A stretch of DNA of 64,000 nt from Sipunculus nudus (taxonomy: Eukaryota > Annelida > Sipuncula > Golfingiida > Sipunculidae). Shown here in pieces: positions 38,119 through 48,999 of this stretch. A model generated the notes under the pieces. The model was not told the origin of the DNA and did no database searches. It worked only from the letters and a program-made list of their open reading frames with translations. The translations under genes were made by a program, and so were the position numbers. The number at the start of each line of letters is the position of its first letter. Position 1 is the first letter of the stretch. The DNA lies in NCBI GenBank assembly GCA_026874595.1, contig CM049316.1, positions 21,787,839 through 21,851,838 on the forward strand. Direction: 5' to 3'.

Positions 38119-38866
38119 TATATATATATATATCCGAAAATACCACTTTCATAACGTTGTCGTATAAAATAATAGGTCTTGAATCGCCTTACTGCCTTGC
38201 AGTTATGAATTTGCTTTCGTCGCTTTTGTTGCGTTGTCTCATACTGATTTCCAGTCGAGAACCGGTTTTCTATTGTTTTTTATTGGTTTCATTCGGACAA
38301 ACACACCCACCGACCCGCACCCTGCCAAGCCTCAGTCTCATGACACCGAGAACTATTCAGTGTCAATTTTGTGCTTGGCAGGACTGTGTTTACTAAACAC
38401 TTAAACCCTAACATTTAATCAATTGATACTTTCAGTTTCAGTATATTTTGTAAAGCGTTTATATTCCATATTCTGTTTGTAACGCTATTGGGTAATTTAT
38501 ATTTGCTGTACACGCATGAATATTTGTATTTATTGCATGTTATACGCAATGGTACGTATCTTCAAATGTGGTTTCCTAAAGTGTGTCCATTTGTAATATC
38601 GATTCATGTATTTTCTCATGTATATGTTACAGAATAAAATGTCCACTACTTCTGTATATAACTAAATAATTAATTATTTATCATATTTATCAAATGTTAA
38701 GATTCAAAGTGTTACTTTTGTGCTTGGCAGGGTTTCCGGACTGGAGCACACCAGGATATATTATATATATATAGCTGAATAAACCGACTTTTATATATAA
38801 ATCGCCGCCTTGCTTTCGCTGACGCCGGGTGACCTGGGCTTTTGCCGGGAACACCCGTTACATATA
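38119..38866. mobile_element. unclassified insertion in unit B with LTR-like 3' end
   Basis: Unit A has only a (TA)n tract here, while B has about 0.75 kb of unrelated sequence inside the tract. It ends ...GGGAACACCCGTTACA, preceded by GAATAAA (about 38773), which resembles the R-U5 end of an LTR. The motif TTTTGTGCTTGGCAGG occurs twice (38367-38382 and 38716-38731). A matching TG start with target duplication is not convincing, since the left border dissolves into TA repeats. It has no reading frame beyond 95 codons. It could be a solo LTR of a second family or another non-autonomous element. Confidence 0.55.
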
Positions 38867-38913
38867 TATAGGGGAAAGCGTATTTGCATAATCAACTTAA
38901 ATGTATTATACAT

Positions 38914-39689
38914 TGTTACAGGTGCTCTTTTTATTGTGTGACGCGGGCGTAACTAGTGTTGTCGTTACATTCTTTGTTTAATCCGTACTGCTTGAACTCT
39001 CGTTGTCATGTTAGCCGTGGGCTTTCACGCCTGGTCGTGGGTCACGTGATGAGCCTGGTGTGTAGAGACACGCCTATGTCTTTCTAGAGAATTCCTGAAA
39101 CGTGTGTTGTGCAAGAACTTATAGACTGTTCGAGAAGTGGAAAATTCCCGGCTTGGGGTGTGAAGGTAGATAAAGGGCTGTTTTTTAGAACAAGAGGACA
39201 GACAGCAGAGCAGATTCCAGCGGACGCAGAAGCGTGTGTCAGATTCTAGAACCTTATCCGACGAATGCGGCAATTATAGAGTTTCAAAGACTTTCTCCTC
39301 GATTTTATACATTTGGACTTCAGTTAACTTTCTGTGTTGTTGCAAGAACTTTCCACAGGACTGTCATTCTCCGAGAGTTTACATTTAAAGGACTTATCGT
39401 GGTGACTGTTTTGTTATTCAGGTAGTGTTCCATTATCTTTCTCTGTGATTATATTGACTTGTTGCTATAACGCTGTTTTACTGTATAATTGTGTTGATTT
39501 AGTGTATTGTATTGTTAGGGTTGTTTTAAAAATAAATTATAGTTATTTGTTAACAAAAAAACACTTACTTCTTTATTCATTCCCCTAGACATTTCACGCT
39601 GCCTAGTGTTACAGTGTTTTTTTTTATCTCCATTACAAAATTTGTGTTCATCACGCATACGTGATCTGTTTATATTAGGTTCCGTAACA
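38914..39689 (+). mobile_element. solo LTR, copy 2 of family L1
   Basis: A 776-base copy beginning TGTTAC and ending GTAACA, similar along its length to 9825-10629, with AATAAA at 39531-39536 and a mutated TATA box (TAGATAAA). It is flanked by perfect ACAT on both sides (38910-38913 and 39690-39693). Unit A shows the unoccupied site at about 27730-27745 with a single TTATACATAA, which directly confirms a four-base target duplication and an insertion after the A/B split. Confidence 0.92.
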
Positions 39690-42600
39690 ACATAATGATA
39701 ATATGATATATAATGTAAATTTATGAATTGCAGTGCTAGTCTTACCAAAACTAAAGTAATGTATCAACCATATACGTTACTTTTTTGTATGGTTATCATA
39801 ATCGATTTTAATATATTATATTTCCACCGTGCGTGCTTGTTAACGTTTCTGTATTTTAGCTTCTGTTATCTGACTTGTGATATCCATATTTTAGGAAGTA
39901 TAAAATAAATATTGGCATCAAAAGCATGTTCAATCCCTGCAGTGTCTAGCTGCAAGGCAACATCGAAAATTCATTGCCCTATGGAATCCCTCCTTACATT
40001 TTTTAGGGATGGATTTTTTTTGGGGGGGAACTGAAGTCCTTGGCTTAAATATTGCTGCATCCTTCAAAAAATCATTACATGAATAATTATGCAAAATTAT
40101 TATTCTCAAGCGAAAAAAAACCCAGTTGATATAACAAAAATGATTGTCGGAGGTAACCGTCTCCATTGTTATGCTGATTTTATTAGTTTTAGGTAAATCT
40201 GCAAAATTTTATTTTGTTTTCAGACTACATGACAGGTTGGTGACACCGGGTCAACTCAGCTAAATTTTGATAGATAATTAGATAGATAGAAAGATAGAAA
40301 TAAAGAAATAGAGAGAGAAAAAAAAATAGAGAGATTCATCCCCTAGGATGAGATGTCCTAGCAGCATTGTAATTCCACTCAAATGCGAGTGGTCATTTAC
40401 TTCAGATATCAAATTCGGTTTTCATACAAATATAAAGTATATACAATTCATAAACATGCGTACAATCATCTGTATATTGATAATGTTGTCCTATAATTTT
40501 TAGCATATCTGTACATTCGTTATTTGGATATAGATGTTAATAAAATGTTTTGGAGAAGACGAATGGGCTGTCAATTACACTGAGAAATTTAGCTTAGTGT
40601 TATATAACATGTATTGGAAGACAGGTAGAAAATGGCCTAATCAACAGCTAACGCTAACGGGAAATTTCCCTTGTCACTGCTAACCCTGATCTAATCACTC
40701 TCTTTTTCTAAAATAATTGCAAATTCGAGTGGAACGCATTGCTCTTATACCTCTACGATACGCAACAATACAAATTAGCGTGTACCTAAATGAAAATATA
40801 TTGTCTGCTGGAAAACTTGATGGAGTCCATTACAGTTCTAATAACGCAAATTATAAACTCTGCTGTATTTGCAGGATAGAACTGATCTCTATTTTCCTTC
40901 GTTAGTAGTAAATGCATCAGATGCCAACGTCATTAAACGTACTGTAGAATTCCCTAAAGAAATACTCGATCATCTTTTACAAGCTCATGGATTTAGAACC
41001 TTTTATATAGGTGTTCCTCGAAAGACTCCTGACTATCTGCTGTTTCCACAGTGCATGTTCCATATTTCAATTCAGGGGAAAATTTGTAATTTACTATTGT
41101 TACTCATATAACAATACACCAAGAAGTATTTTACAAATACATCAAATGAGATGACAGAATGGTTTTAAATGACATCTAGGCATTAACAACATCATTGTGA
41201 GATAATGTTTATTCTTTTAAAAGACTATAAAAGTTATAAAACTATATTACACACACTCACTTGAGCGCATAGCTACTCTTATATTTAATATTATTGGGAA
41301 TACCAATATATTCTATTCAAGCAAGTCCACTGATATCCTTGGGTTTTTGACACCATAATAAATTTTGTTAATTAAAATCAAGTGACCGACAGCAAAAGAA
41401 AAGGGTTTTTGTCACAGTACCCCCTGCAAAAAAAATAAACTGAAATGTGCTGCTGAGATGAAGTGCCCACCTGCATAATTAAATTATACAAAAAATCAAC
41501 ATAGTGACTAGAATTTGGGGATGTAAGAATAATGTAAACATAAGTATTTGTGAAGACATAATTCGGACCTTTTTTTTGGTAGTGTAGGTTTTTATACTCA
41601 AGACGTCTGCACACAGGTAAATTTAATGATCTGTTTTGTATTTTTTGACAGTATTGGGCTATATTTAGCCGTCAATACATAACTCAGTAGACATATATCG
41701 GACTGGTGACGCTACTCATAGGGGGACATGCATTGCAACGGTCAGCCATCCTACTGCATTGATATCCTATGCCGCGTTTTGTAACCCGTATGAGAAATGC
41801 TTGTCTCCATGCGGTTAGAAATCCAACAAATTTACTACTTATACATCGGAAGTATTCTCAGACACGGCAGGTGCTGTTATTTATTACACAAATTTATCTA
41901 ATGGTTTGTAACGTGTGTTATAAAGACAGCCCACCTTTTAAAAATATTTCATCCTCAATGAGCCTCAGAGTGCAGTTCTCGTTATCTTTTTACATAATAG
42001 GCTAGGTTTATAATGAGATAAATCCCTCCGTCGAATAATACATAATAGTATGAATAATAAGAAGTTCGATCATTCTTCATGTCGGCAGGAAATTAAATCA
42101 AATCACAAGGCGGCAAGTGCGTCTTAAAATCTTACAACTGACCCGGTAATTTATTGAGCGGTATCTCATAGCACCAAGTGTCAGACAATACCAGACGTCT
42201 ACCGTCTTCGAATAACAGAGGGTTAATAGGAAAGGTATGGGTTAAAGTATTATGAGTCCCCAGTATTACCTAGGGATAAAGATAGCTTTGTCAGCCGGAG
42301 ACCAGACATGACGGGGTGCCTGATAAACGATGGTTCAGACATTTGAAAGGTGAAGACTGGCATGACCTATCTTGGGATTTTCCTCATGCGTCAGGATAAA
42401 TAATATCAGTGGTAGAAGTGGTAGCCTAAATCAGTGTCCCGTAGGTCATGACGCTCAGCTAAATTGATAAAATCTCCAAAAAGAGCGCTACATTTTGGTA
42501 AGCAAAAGATAACAAGGTATTTTTTATGCAAGCATAAAAAACTAGAAACTTACACCCAATGAGCGCAATTCCTCTTTCATTCGTTAGGTATAGATAATAG

Positions 42601-42955
42601 GCGTTGCCAAAAACTGTGAAGGTACCTTATTAATATTATTATTTCATTCAACCTAAGGCGTGATCATACAGTATAAACGGTCACAAGACTGCTTTTTTCT
42701 AAGTAGCAAAGCAGCCGCACCTTGGCATAAACGCTTGAAAAAACATGTCGGGCTACTTGTCTGAAACAAACTTAAACATTCGCCAAAGATCAACCTGGAT
42801 AGCAAAGAGATTCATTATTAAAAATATAAATACCCTCAAGCCCCGTAAATATGATAAGAGCAGATATTATAAGACTAATACACACAGAAATGCCTATTTA
42901 TAGCATGCATTTAAAAACATTTCCACACCTTGGTAGGGGGATTCCCCCTCCAACA

Positions 42956-42972
42956 GCCCCCCCCCCCCCCCC
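42956..42972. repeat. poly(C) tract
   Basis: About 16 C in a row, followed by CATTGGCTACGCCCCC. It corresponds to a shorter C-rich place in unit A near 34744. Confidence 0.9.
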
Positions 42973-43319
42973 ATTGGCTACGCCCCCTTGTTATGCTTCG
43001 CTCTAACAAAGCATTTACTGCCCTCCCCCTCAGATTTTGCTAAGTCTTCGGCCCTGTAATTAACAAAGGGGGCTTTGGGTGTTTTAGTTATCGAGCTGTA
43101 TGCTATATCCCTGATTCTTCTCCCACAGGCATGGTAAGAAACTAAGGACAGCTTCTCAGCTCTGGGTTTATAATTATCTTCACTGATAGAGTGGCCCTGC
43201 GACTATTCCTGAACAACTCTATGTTTGGAATAAGTTTTTTTTTTCTCGCTGAAGGTTGCGTAATAGGGAATTCGTGAAGTTGTGATGTTTAAAGTGTGCC
43301 GTTCCTGACCAGAGAGTAA

Positions 43320-44472
43320 CTATTTATTTATTTATTTTATTTATACATATATTTTACCAGAATGGCCCATTCAGCATGTTAAGCTGTTTTTCGATGGGGT
43401 CCTGGAAATATCACAGAGAAATATACATTGACAAAGATATATACATTACATACTCATATTAAAATAGTCATTGAAAATAAAATAAAATGTTTAAAACAAC
43501 GATCTAAACATACACATATTTAAAACATATAGATTGCTTCATATGACACAAATGTAATCATATACAATTTTAAAGGTCGAGTAACTAAAATTTATAAAAA
43601 AGGATTTATATAGTTGGACGATAATTGCTAGGGTCACACTTGGTACAAGAACCCTTGTAAATTGAAGTGATACGTGCAGTTTTCCAGTCCTGAGGAACAA
43701 TGCCAGTTGAAAGAGAAAGATTAAACAGATGAGCCAAGCATGGAGAAATTACAGATGAAGCTATTTTAAGAAAGAATCCAGACATCCCTAACACATCATC
43801 CTTTAATATTGCATCTAATGCCATTAAACAAGAATGGACAAAACGCGTAGAAACACGAGGAAAATAGAACGTTTTTGCAGAAGAATTGATAATAAACTAA
43901 TTTGTTTCAATTTTCCCTTGGAAATCTTCGTTTTTAAGTTTTCCCACAGAACTAAAGAAATCGTTGAATTTTTCACAGTCGATATCAGTATTTGTTTTTT
44001 GCGTGTTCTTATTTGAAGGGATTACGTGCTTTAGCGCCTTCCAAATTGTACTAGGCTTAGAGACGTTTGAACGAATTAGGTGAGAATAGTATCGAAAGCG
44101 ATATTTGCGAATTTCACGAGTAACGGTATTACGAAGACGTCTATATTCATTCCAGTCAGAAGCACTGTTTGTCCGTCTTGCTTTTTTATTCGCAAATTCA
44201 CGTGCATATATTAAATTTAGTATTTTATCACTCACCCATCTATTGGGGGTAGATTTTACTCGTCGTTTGTAGAACGGAGCATTATTATTGCAGATTTTTA
44301 CTAATTCAGATTGCCACATCTTCCAAGCCAAATTAAGATCAGTCATGTTAGGAATTTAAGATGATATGAAAAAAGATGAACATATTTCTTGAATGAATTT
44401 ATCCTTGTTAAAAAGTCTAAAGTTACGACAGTGTACATATTTTGGATTCTTCTTTTCATCATTTTGTTTCTA
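43320..44472 (-). mobile_element. antisense non-LTR retrotransposon, internally deleted
   Basis: On the minus strand it runs from the linker between endonuclease and reverse transcriptase, through the first reverse-transcriptase block, then directly into a 3' UTR and a tail of TAAA repeats (plus-strand 43321-43345). Most of the reverse transcriptase (motifs A to C) is absent. Unit A has the empty site: GAGAGTAACTGATTACTAAC near 34945 is split here by the insertion, so it inserted after the A/B duplication. It belongs to a family related to, but distinct from, the elements at 0.15 and 19.2 kb. Confidence 0.88.
43606..44346 (-). pseudogene. endonuclease-RT linker and RT start of the antisense element
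   Basis: Minus-strand frame 44346-43897 encodes a basic linker typical of ORF2 proteins (WKMWQSELVKICNNNAPF, RRLRNTVTREIRKYRFRYY, then CEKFNDFFSSVG). The homologous region of the 19.2-kb copy has WNSWKTEFLNICNKHAP and EEFNEYFSTIG. After a frame change, 43824-43606 gives LFNLSLSTGIVPQDWKTARI, an IYKG box and SNYRP, and then stops. The reverse transcriptase therefore ends at its first conserved block. No catalytic Asp is present, so it is non-functional. Confidence 0.88.
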
Positions 44473-44599
44473 ATTACTAACTAGACATATAAATTCTCAG
44501 AAATGTAGGCCTCCGCCATGTGGGCGGTCCTTGAAGAGGGGTACTATGCAACCCGGGTTTTCATTCACTTATTGTTGATATTCTCAGGTTCATTGGTGC

Positions 44600-44860
44600 A
44601 GTTCCCCTAACAAATAATTGGCCGATATTGTCATGTTCAATCGAGCACACGTGACTGCACATTCGTGAATATTCCTGGATAACTTTATGGATCCGGATTA
44701 TTACCAGGTTAACATTAAAATCTAAAGGATTCTTCATTGGTCCATTCCCCAGGTGCAGTGAAAATTCCATGGGAATACGTTCATAATTGCACGATTTATG
44801 TTGTTAGAAACGCACACACAAACAAGCACACAAACAGGATTGAAGGCGTATCCTCCTTGT
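44600..44860 (-). repeat. dispersed repeat family R1, copy 5 (reverse, in unit B)
   Basis: Paralogue of the copy at 35.09 kb, but longer: it continues to a CA-rich stretch (ACGCACACACAAACAAGCAC) that corresponds to the (TG)n head. About 330 bases here (44800-45140) have no counterpart in unit A. Confidence 0.7.
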
Positions 44861-45395
44861 GGAATTATCTTACTCTACTTCAAATGAAATTGTTCAATAC
44901 ACGCTGTGAAAAACTGTTTCGGTGCTGTACATACTCATACACTAGCTAATACATCATCCAATACTTGGATATTTTAGTTATGTAGAAGGCGGCATATTGA
45001 GGCTACAGTTTTCCCCTTTCTTACAATATATGAATAATTGATGTTATTTTCTATTTATTTGACCATTTGGTTTTTCAGGTTCAACACTTTCTTGTTCCAT
45101 TTTATTGTGGTTCCGTCCAGGTCCACGACCTATTATTAATTAATATTTTTTCCTCGTGCCAAATTTTTATCTGCTATTAGGAGACTGCTGAGCGGTTCCA
45201 ATGGGTTACAATGTTTGAACCACTATCTTCCGTAAGGATCGTCTCAAATGTTTAATTTTTTTTTTTTTACAAAAATTTTCATTTTAACAGACGCCATCGT
45301 TAATATTAATGTAAAATATTTTTTCATTCCCTATGAACTATTTACGATGATGCTTCCCGGAATCTAGACAATTTAATTATCGGAATTCCCTCAAA

Positions 45396-45832
45396 ACAAA
45401 TTAACAGATCAGACATCTCGCAACTGAAGGTTGATTTAATTTCTTTGATCTATTGCCTTGACGTCATCCTCAATAAACAATGAGCTACTTGCTTTGTATT
45501 TTAGTATTATATTGATTACATAAACTTTTCACATTTCCAAGCACAACGGTAATAAAACGTAATAAAACCGTTTCTTGTATTGTATGAAATGAACACCTTT
45601 ATTGCCTGAAGACACGCAGGATAACAAAGTGATAAGAAATGATAAGAAATTTTAACAACTGGCAACCCAAAGAAAACGCGTTCCAGTTTCTGGACTATGC
45701 ACTAATTACACATTTAACGTTTGGGATGATCTGCGACAGGCTTAATGACAACAATTCATGACGTAAATTCACATCCAACTAAAACAGCTAACCCTGAAGA
45801 CAATGTGAAAGGCATGGTCATACATATCGGTT
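45396..45832. other. no gene seen between unit B and the T1 element
   Basis: About 440 bases of AT-rich sequence without recognised features. Confidence 0.55.
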
Positions 45833-46405
45833 GGGGCTGTATGCGGCTGTCCCACTTAGGCAACAGGCGACCAGGCTGTCGCCTTATGATCGCCGAAAAA
45901 CAGGCGACAGGACCTCCGCTGCGACGATAGTCTACGACATGCTGTCAACTACCGACGACACAATCGTCGCGACAAAGGACAGTCACCAACGACAATCTAC
46001 GACCACATCTACGACTACCTTTGCGACAACCTACCACACAAGAATTTATGCTACGTCCCACCTCGTCAAGCTTCGACGAGTTTCTACCTTGTGCTATATG
46101 AGGAGCCGGAGAAAAGAATGGGCTCTGTATCAAGAACACCAGCCCACGACAGGACATATGACAACTTACGTCACCTGGAGACAGCCTGCGATAGGACCTA
46201 TGACATGTCACGTCACCTGGCGACAGCCTACGGCAGCACTTACGCCAGTAAAAGATGGGTTACGCTCAATGGCGTCAAAAAAGCTGTCGCCTGAGAATTT
46301 TGAACATGTTGAAAATCCAGCGGCGACAGGTAAGTTGCCACGCGTCTTTGGGCGACATCGGACAGCCTGTAGTCGCCTGTAGAGTCGCCTAATTGGGACA
46401 ACCCC
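45833..46405 (+). mobile_element. TIR element family T1, full copy
   Basis: The ends are inverted: the left has GGCTGTCCCACTTAGGCAAC then AGGCGAC, and the right, reversed, GGTTGTCCCAATTAGGCGAC then TCTACAGGCGAC. The interior is rich in GGCGACAG/CTGTCGCC motifs and contains two units of a 42-base repeat (about 46142-46183 and 46184-46225, from CCCACGACAGGACA to CACCTGG-GACAG) with a partial third. A 183-codon plus-strand frame spans much of it, but substitutions against the 11-kb copy argue that the DNA, not a protein, is conserved. It is probably a non-autonomous DNA transposon (MITE or foldback type). The target duplication is unclear. Confidence 0.72.
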
Positions 46406-46544
46406 ATAAGGATTTGCCGCCGAATGGCTGGATAAATACATTATGCGCCATATTGCAAATCCATCATGGATAATGCAAAGCAACCTTCATGAACTGTAGT
46501 GACATGAACTTTGCACAATCGGATCGATGACAATATTTTTCTCC

Positions 46545-46765
46545 GCCAGGAGTATGTGTGTGTGTGTTTGTTCACTCATGAACAAAATCTCATGAAATGT
46601 TCAGGGTATTTCGGAAATGAGCCAATGGAGAATCGATTAGATTTTAGTGTGGATCCGGCTTATGATCTGTATCCCGGAACGTCTTCAATAATTATTCACA
46701 AAATCTAGAGTCGTTGATGCACGAATGAACCTGGGAATATGAGTCGAATAAGTGAATGTAGGATT
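46545..46765 (+). repeat. dispersed repeat family R1, copy 6
   Basis: A (TG)n head, then AAATCTCATGAAATGTTCAG, GAGCCAATGGAGAATCGATT, TTTAGTGTGGATCC, a TTCAATAATTATTCAC block, TGCACGAATGAACCTGGGAA and GAATAAGTGAAT. This is the cleanest full-length copy in the window. Confidence 0.78.
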
Positions 46766-47574
46766 CTTGTATTCATTAAAATACAGATTTCTAGTTATAA
46801 GGTGTAGTCAGTGGAACGCAAAATGTACTGGTCCATGGATTAATTACGTTTCCCATAAATTATTTTATGAAATTTAACAAAAAAAATAACTTTATTAAAA
46901 ATGTAATTTGTCACTTATGTCAAGGGTAAGGAGTTTCTGTATCTAAGATATTATTTGGCACTGGCAAGAGAAAGAAATATCTACTGCCGCTAATGGAATT
47001 TCTAATCCCAAAACACACATTAGCTGCGTAGAGCTTTCAGGCTATGTCCCTGCTCAAGATAATTTAAGAGCATTTATCGGTATATAAACGGCATCATAAC
47101 TAAACAAGGATGGAAAAAAATTTATCAAAATTGAAGTGCCCGGCTGTACAAAAAGTTAATGTTATGTTCAGTTTAGTATATAAACGAGAATATAATCTAG
47201 ATTTGTAACTGTGCTCTAAAACCAAAAAAGATGAAGTCCAAAGATCGAGCGTCTCAAAAAGTCTCAAAGGCAGACGTAATCTCATGGAAACCCTAGATAC
47301 TTCTAACCTGCAGCGCATTCTTTTCATGCGTAACCTCCAGCCAATTCAAAGGACAGTTTTCAATTATAAATAATCGTTTCCTGTTAGGCACCGTAGGAAC
47401 GCCGGGACTACTTATCTCAACTGCAAAATTAAAGATCATTTTTTATAACATTTTAAGGAAACACTACCTGTTAAGATTCATACAATAAAAGATCCTTTTA
47501 ATGCAAACAATTCATATTCAACGCACTTGAACTACATTACCCCCAACCTTACATTTATACCTAAGCCATTTGTA

Positions 47575-47656
47575 TATGTAGCAGCCGCGGTGCATTGTGG
47601 TTGTCTGATTATGACGCCCACAAACCACAATCAATAGGGCCGAACTCTTATGAGTT
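47575..47656 (-). repeat. dispersed repeat family R2, copy 2 (reverse)
   Basis: The reverse complement gives CATAAGAGTTCGGCCCTATT, TGGTTTGTGGGCGTCATAAT and CCGCGGCTGCTACATA, matching 8450-8530. It lies at the left side of a stretch (47.4-48.6 kb) present in block C but absent from block D. Confidence 0.6.
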
Positions 47657-47921
47657 GGATCCTTCATTGTGTGTTCAAAATATAATACCACGTACAGGTC
47701 ATGGATTAATTAATTATTAATTTTATATATCACCTAATTTGCCTGTTATCACCTATGAAACACGTGACATCACCATGGCACTGTGTTCACAGTAGTCTAA
47801 ATCCACTCACCGTGACAAAGAGCCTCGAACAAAAACAGTTCTTCGCTGAAGTGTAATCGTTTACCTATCAAGGTTCAGTTTACGCAATGCGCACAGACTA
47901 TTCTATCTTGACTTAGAATCA

Positions 47922-48359
47922 ATGTCTTTCACAGCTGATGTCTCTTGGAATCATCCAGCTCTAGACAGCAGACTATGCTTCCACACAGCAATATCCAGTA
48001 CCTCTGCAGTTACGCGTTTAAATAAAGTCCCCAGTCTGTTCCTGGAAGCGCTCAAAACAGATATAATCGCCAGATTACCAGTCTTTCGGCAAAATGCTCT
48101 AAAGTCCGTTAGAGGAAATTCACCATGGCCTCCCTCAGGCATGGACTTCCTACGCTTACAGACATCATATCTCAGCTGTCTGGAAATTAGATGCACGCAG
48201 ACCTGCCCCTGGACTGCAAGTATCGTCAGGCTGTACCATCCGGGCACGCTGATCGGACAATGTCTCGAACATCCCCTAACTAATATTTCCTTGCTGACGT
48301 CACAAGTCCTTACAGTCCTCTGGCCAATCACCACTCCCTATTTTGCCGACCGTCAATAA
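47922..48359 (+). other. unrecognised 145-codon open frame inside a block-C-only insertion
   Basis: An open frame from ATG with no homologous domain that I recognise. The opposite strand is open for 127 codons over the same bases (48334-47951), and the segment is richer in G and C than its surroundings. The frame has no signal peptide, membrane segment or obvious motif, and no clear splice or promoter context. Block D lacks the whole 47.4-48.6 kb segment, which suggests a mobile or deleted piece. It could be part of a transposable element or a chance frame, and I assign no function. Confidence 0.3.
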
Positions 48360-48999
48360 CAACATGAATTCTAATATGGACTCACCTCCAGAGATAAAAC
48401 CCTAACAAAACTAAACTAAACAAGTGTTAGTATTTTGATATCTACAACAGACACTCGTTACTATTGAGACCGCCGAATTGAGACGGCTTCGACGGAATTA
48501 AACTTTACTGGAATAAATATCAAATGAGACACGTGTGCTCTCTGACCAAAATTTTCACGCTAATATCTAAACATCATACTCCATATTAGTTTACAATAAA
48601 TTATCAAAACATTCATCCGGTTACAGGTCTCTGGTGACAATCAGGAACATACAAAATGCATGTTCCGTATAACATATTTTCATTTCCAGCACTGGTAAAT
48701 ATTTTATATAACCAACATGAGAAGAAACTTCATTTTGAAGACATAGACCAGGACTGAACATAGTACCATGTTCTTTGTTACGTGGTCGGCACATTCCATT
48801 ACCCGCCTGGTTATTTAGGAAGTGATTCACAAAGTCTCGCCTGTCCAACACTGGAGTGAAGCGGCTTGACTAAATGAGGAGATTATCGGAAACTTGCCAT
48901 TATGATATAATGCCTTGCCTACTTCATAACTTATATGATATAATTGGATGCCGGTTGAGTTGCATATAAATCAGTTAATTCCTGTAGTTCATCTTGGCT

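Larger units (their letters stand above)
35679..45395. repeat. tandem segmental duplication, unit B
   Basis: Direct-orientation paralogue of unit A, starting about 150 bases after A ends. Relative to A it has gained an unclassified insertion (about 38119-38866), a solo LTR (38914-39689) and an antisense non-LTR element (43320-44472). It has lost about 455 bases at the SINE-like site (near 37420) and about 3.5 kb at 42830. Because A-like text for the 3.5-kb segment also appears at the matching position in diverged blocks C and D, loss from B is more likely than gain in A. Confidence 0.9.

Noticed and set aside
28704-41614. Other paired short frames in units A and B (for example 29634-29864 minus with 41378-41614 minus)
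   Set aside because: Same explanation: overall DNA similarity of the duplicated units, with frame-breaking gaps between the copies.
10999-46382. Repeat protein shared by 10999-11283 (minus) and 45831-46382 (plus)
   Set aside because: The matching DNA is a dispersed TIR-type element, and differences in the best-conserved stretch are all amino-acid changing, unlike a protein under selection.
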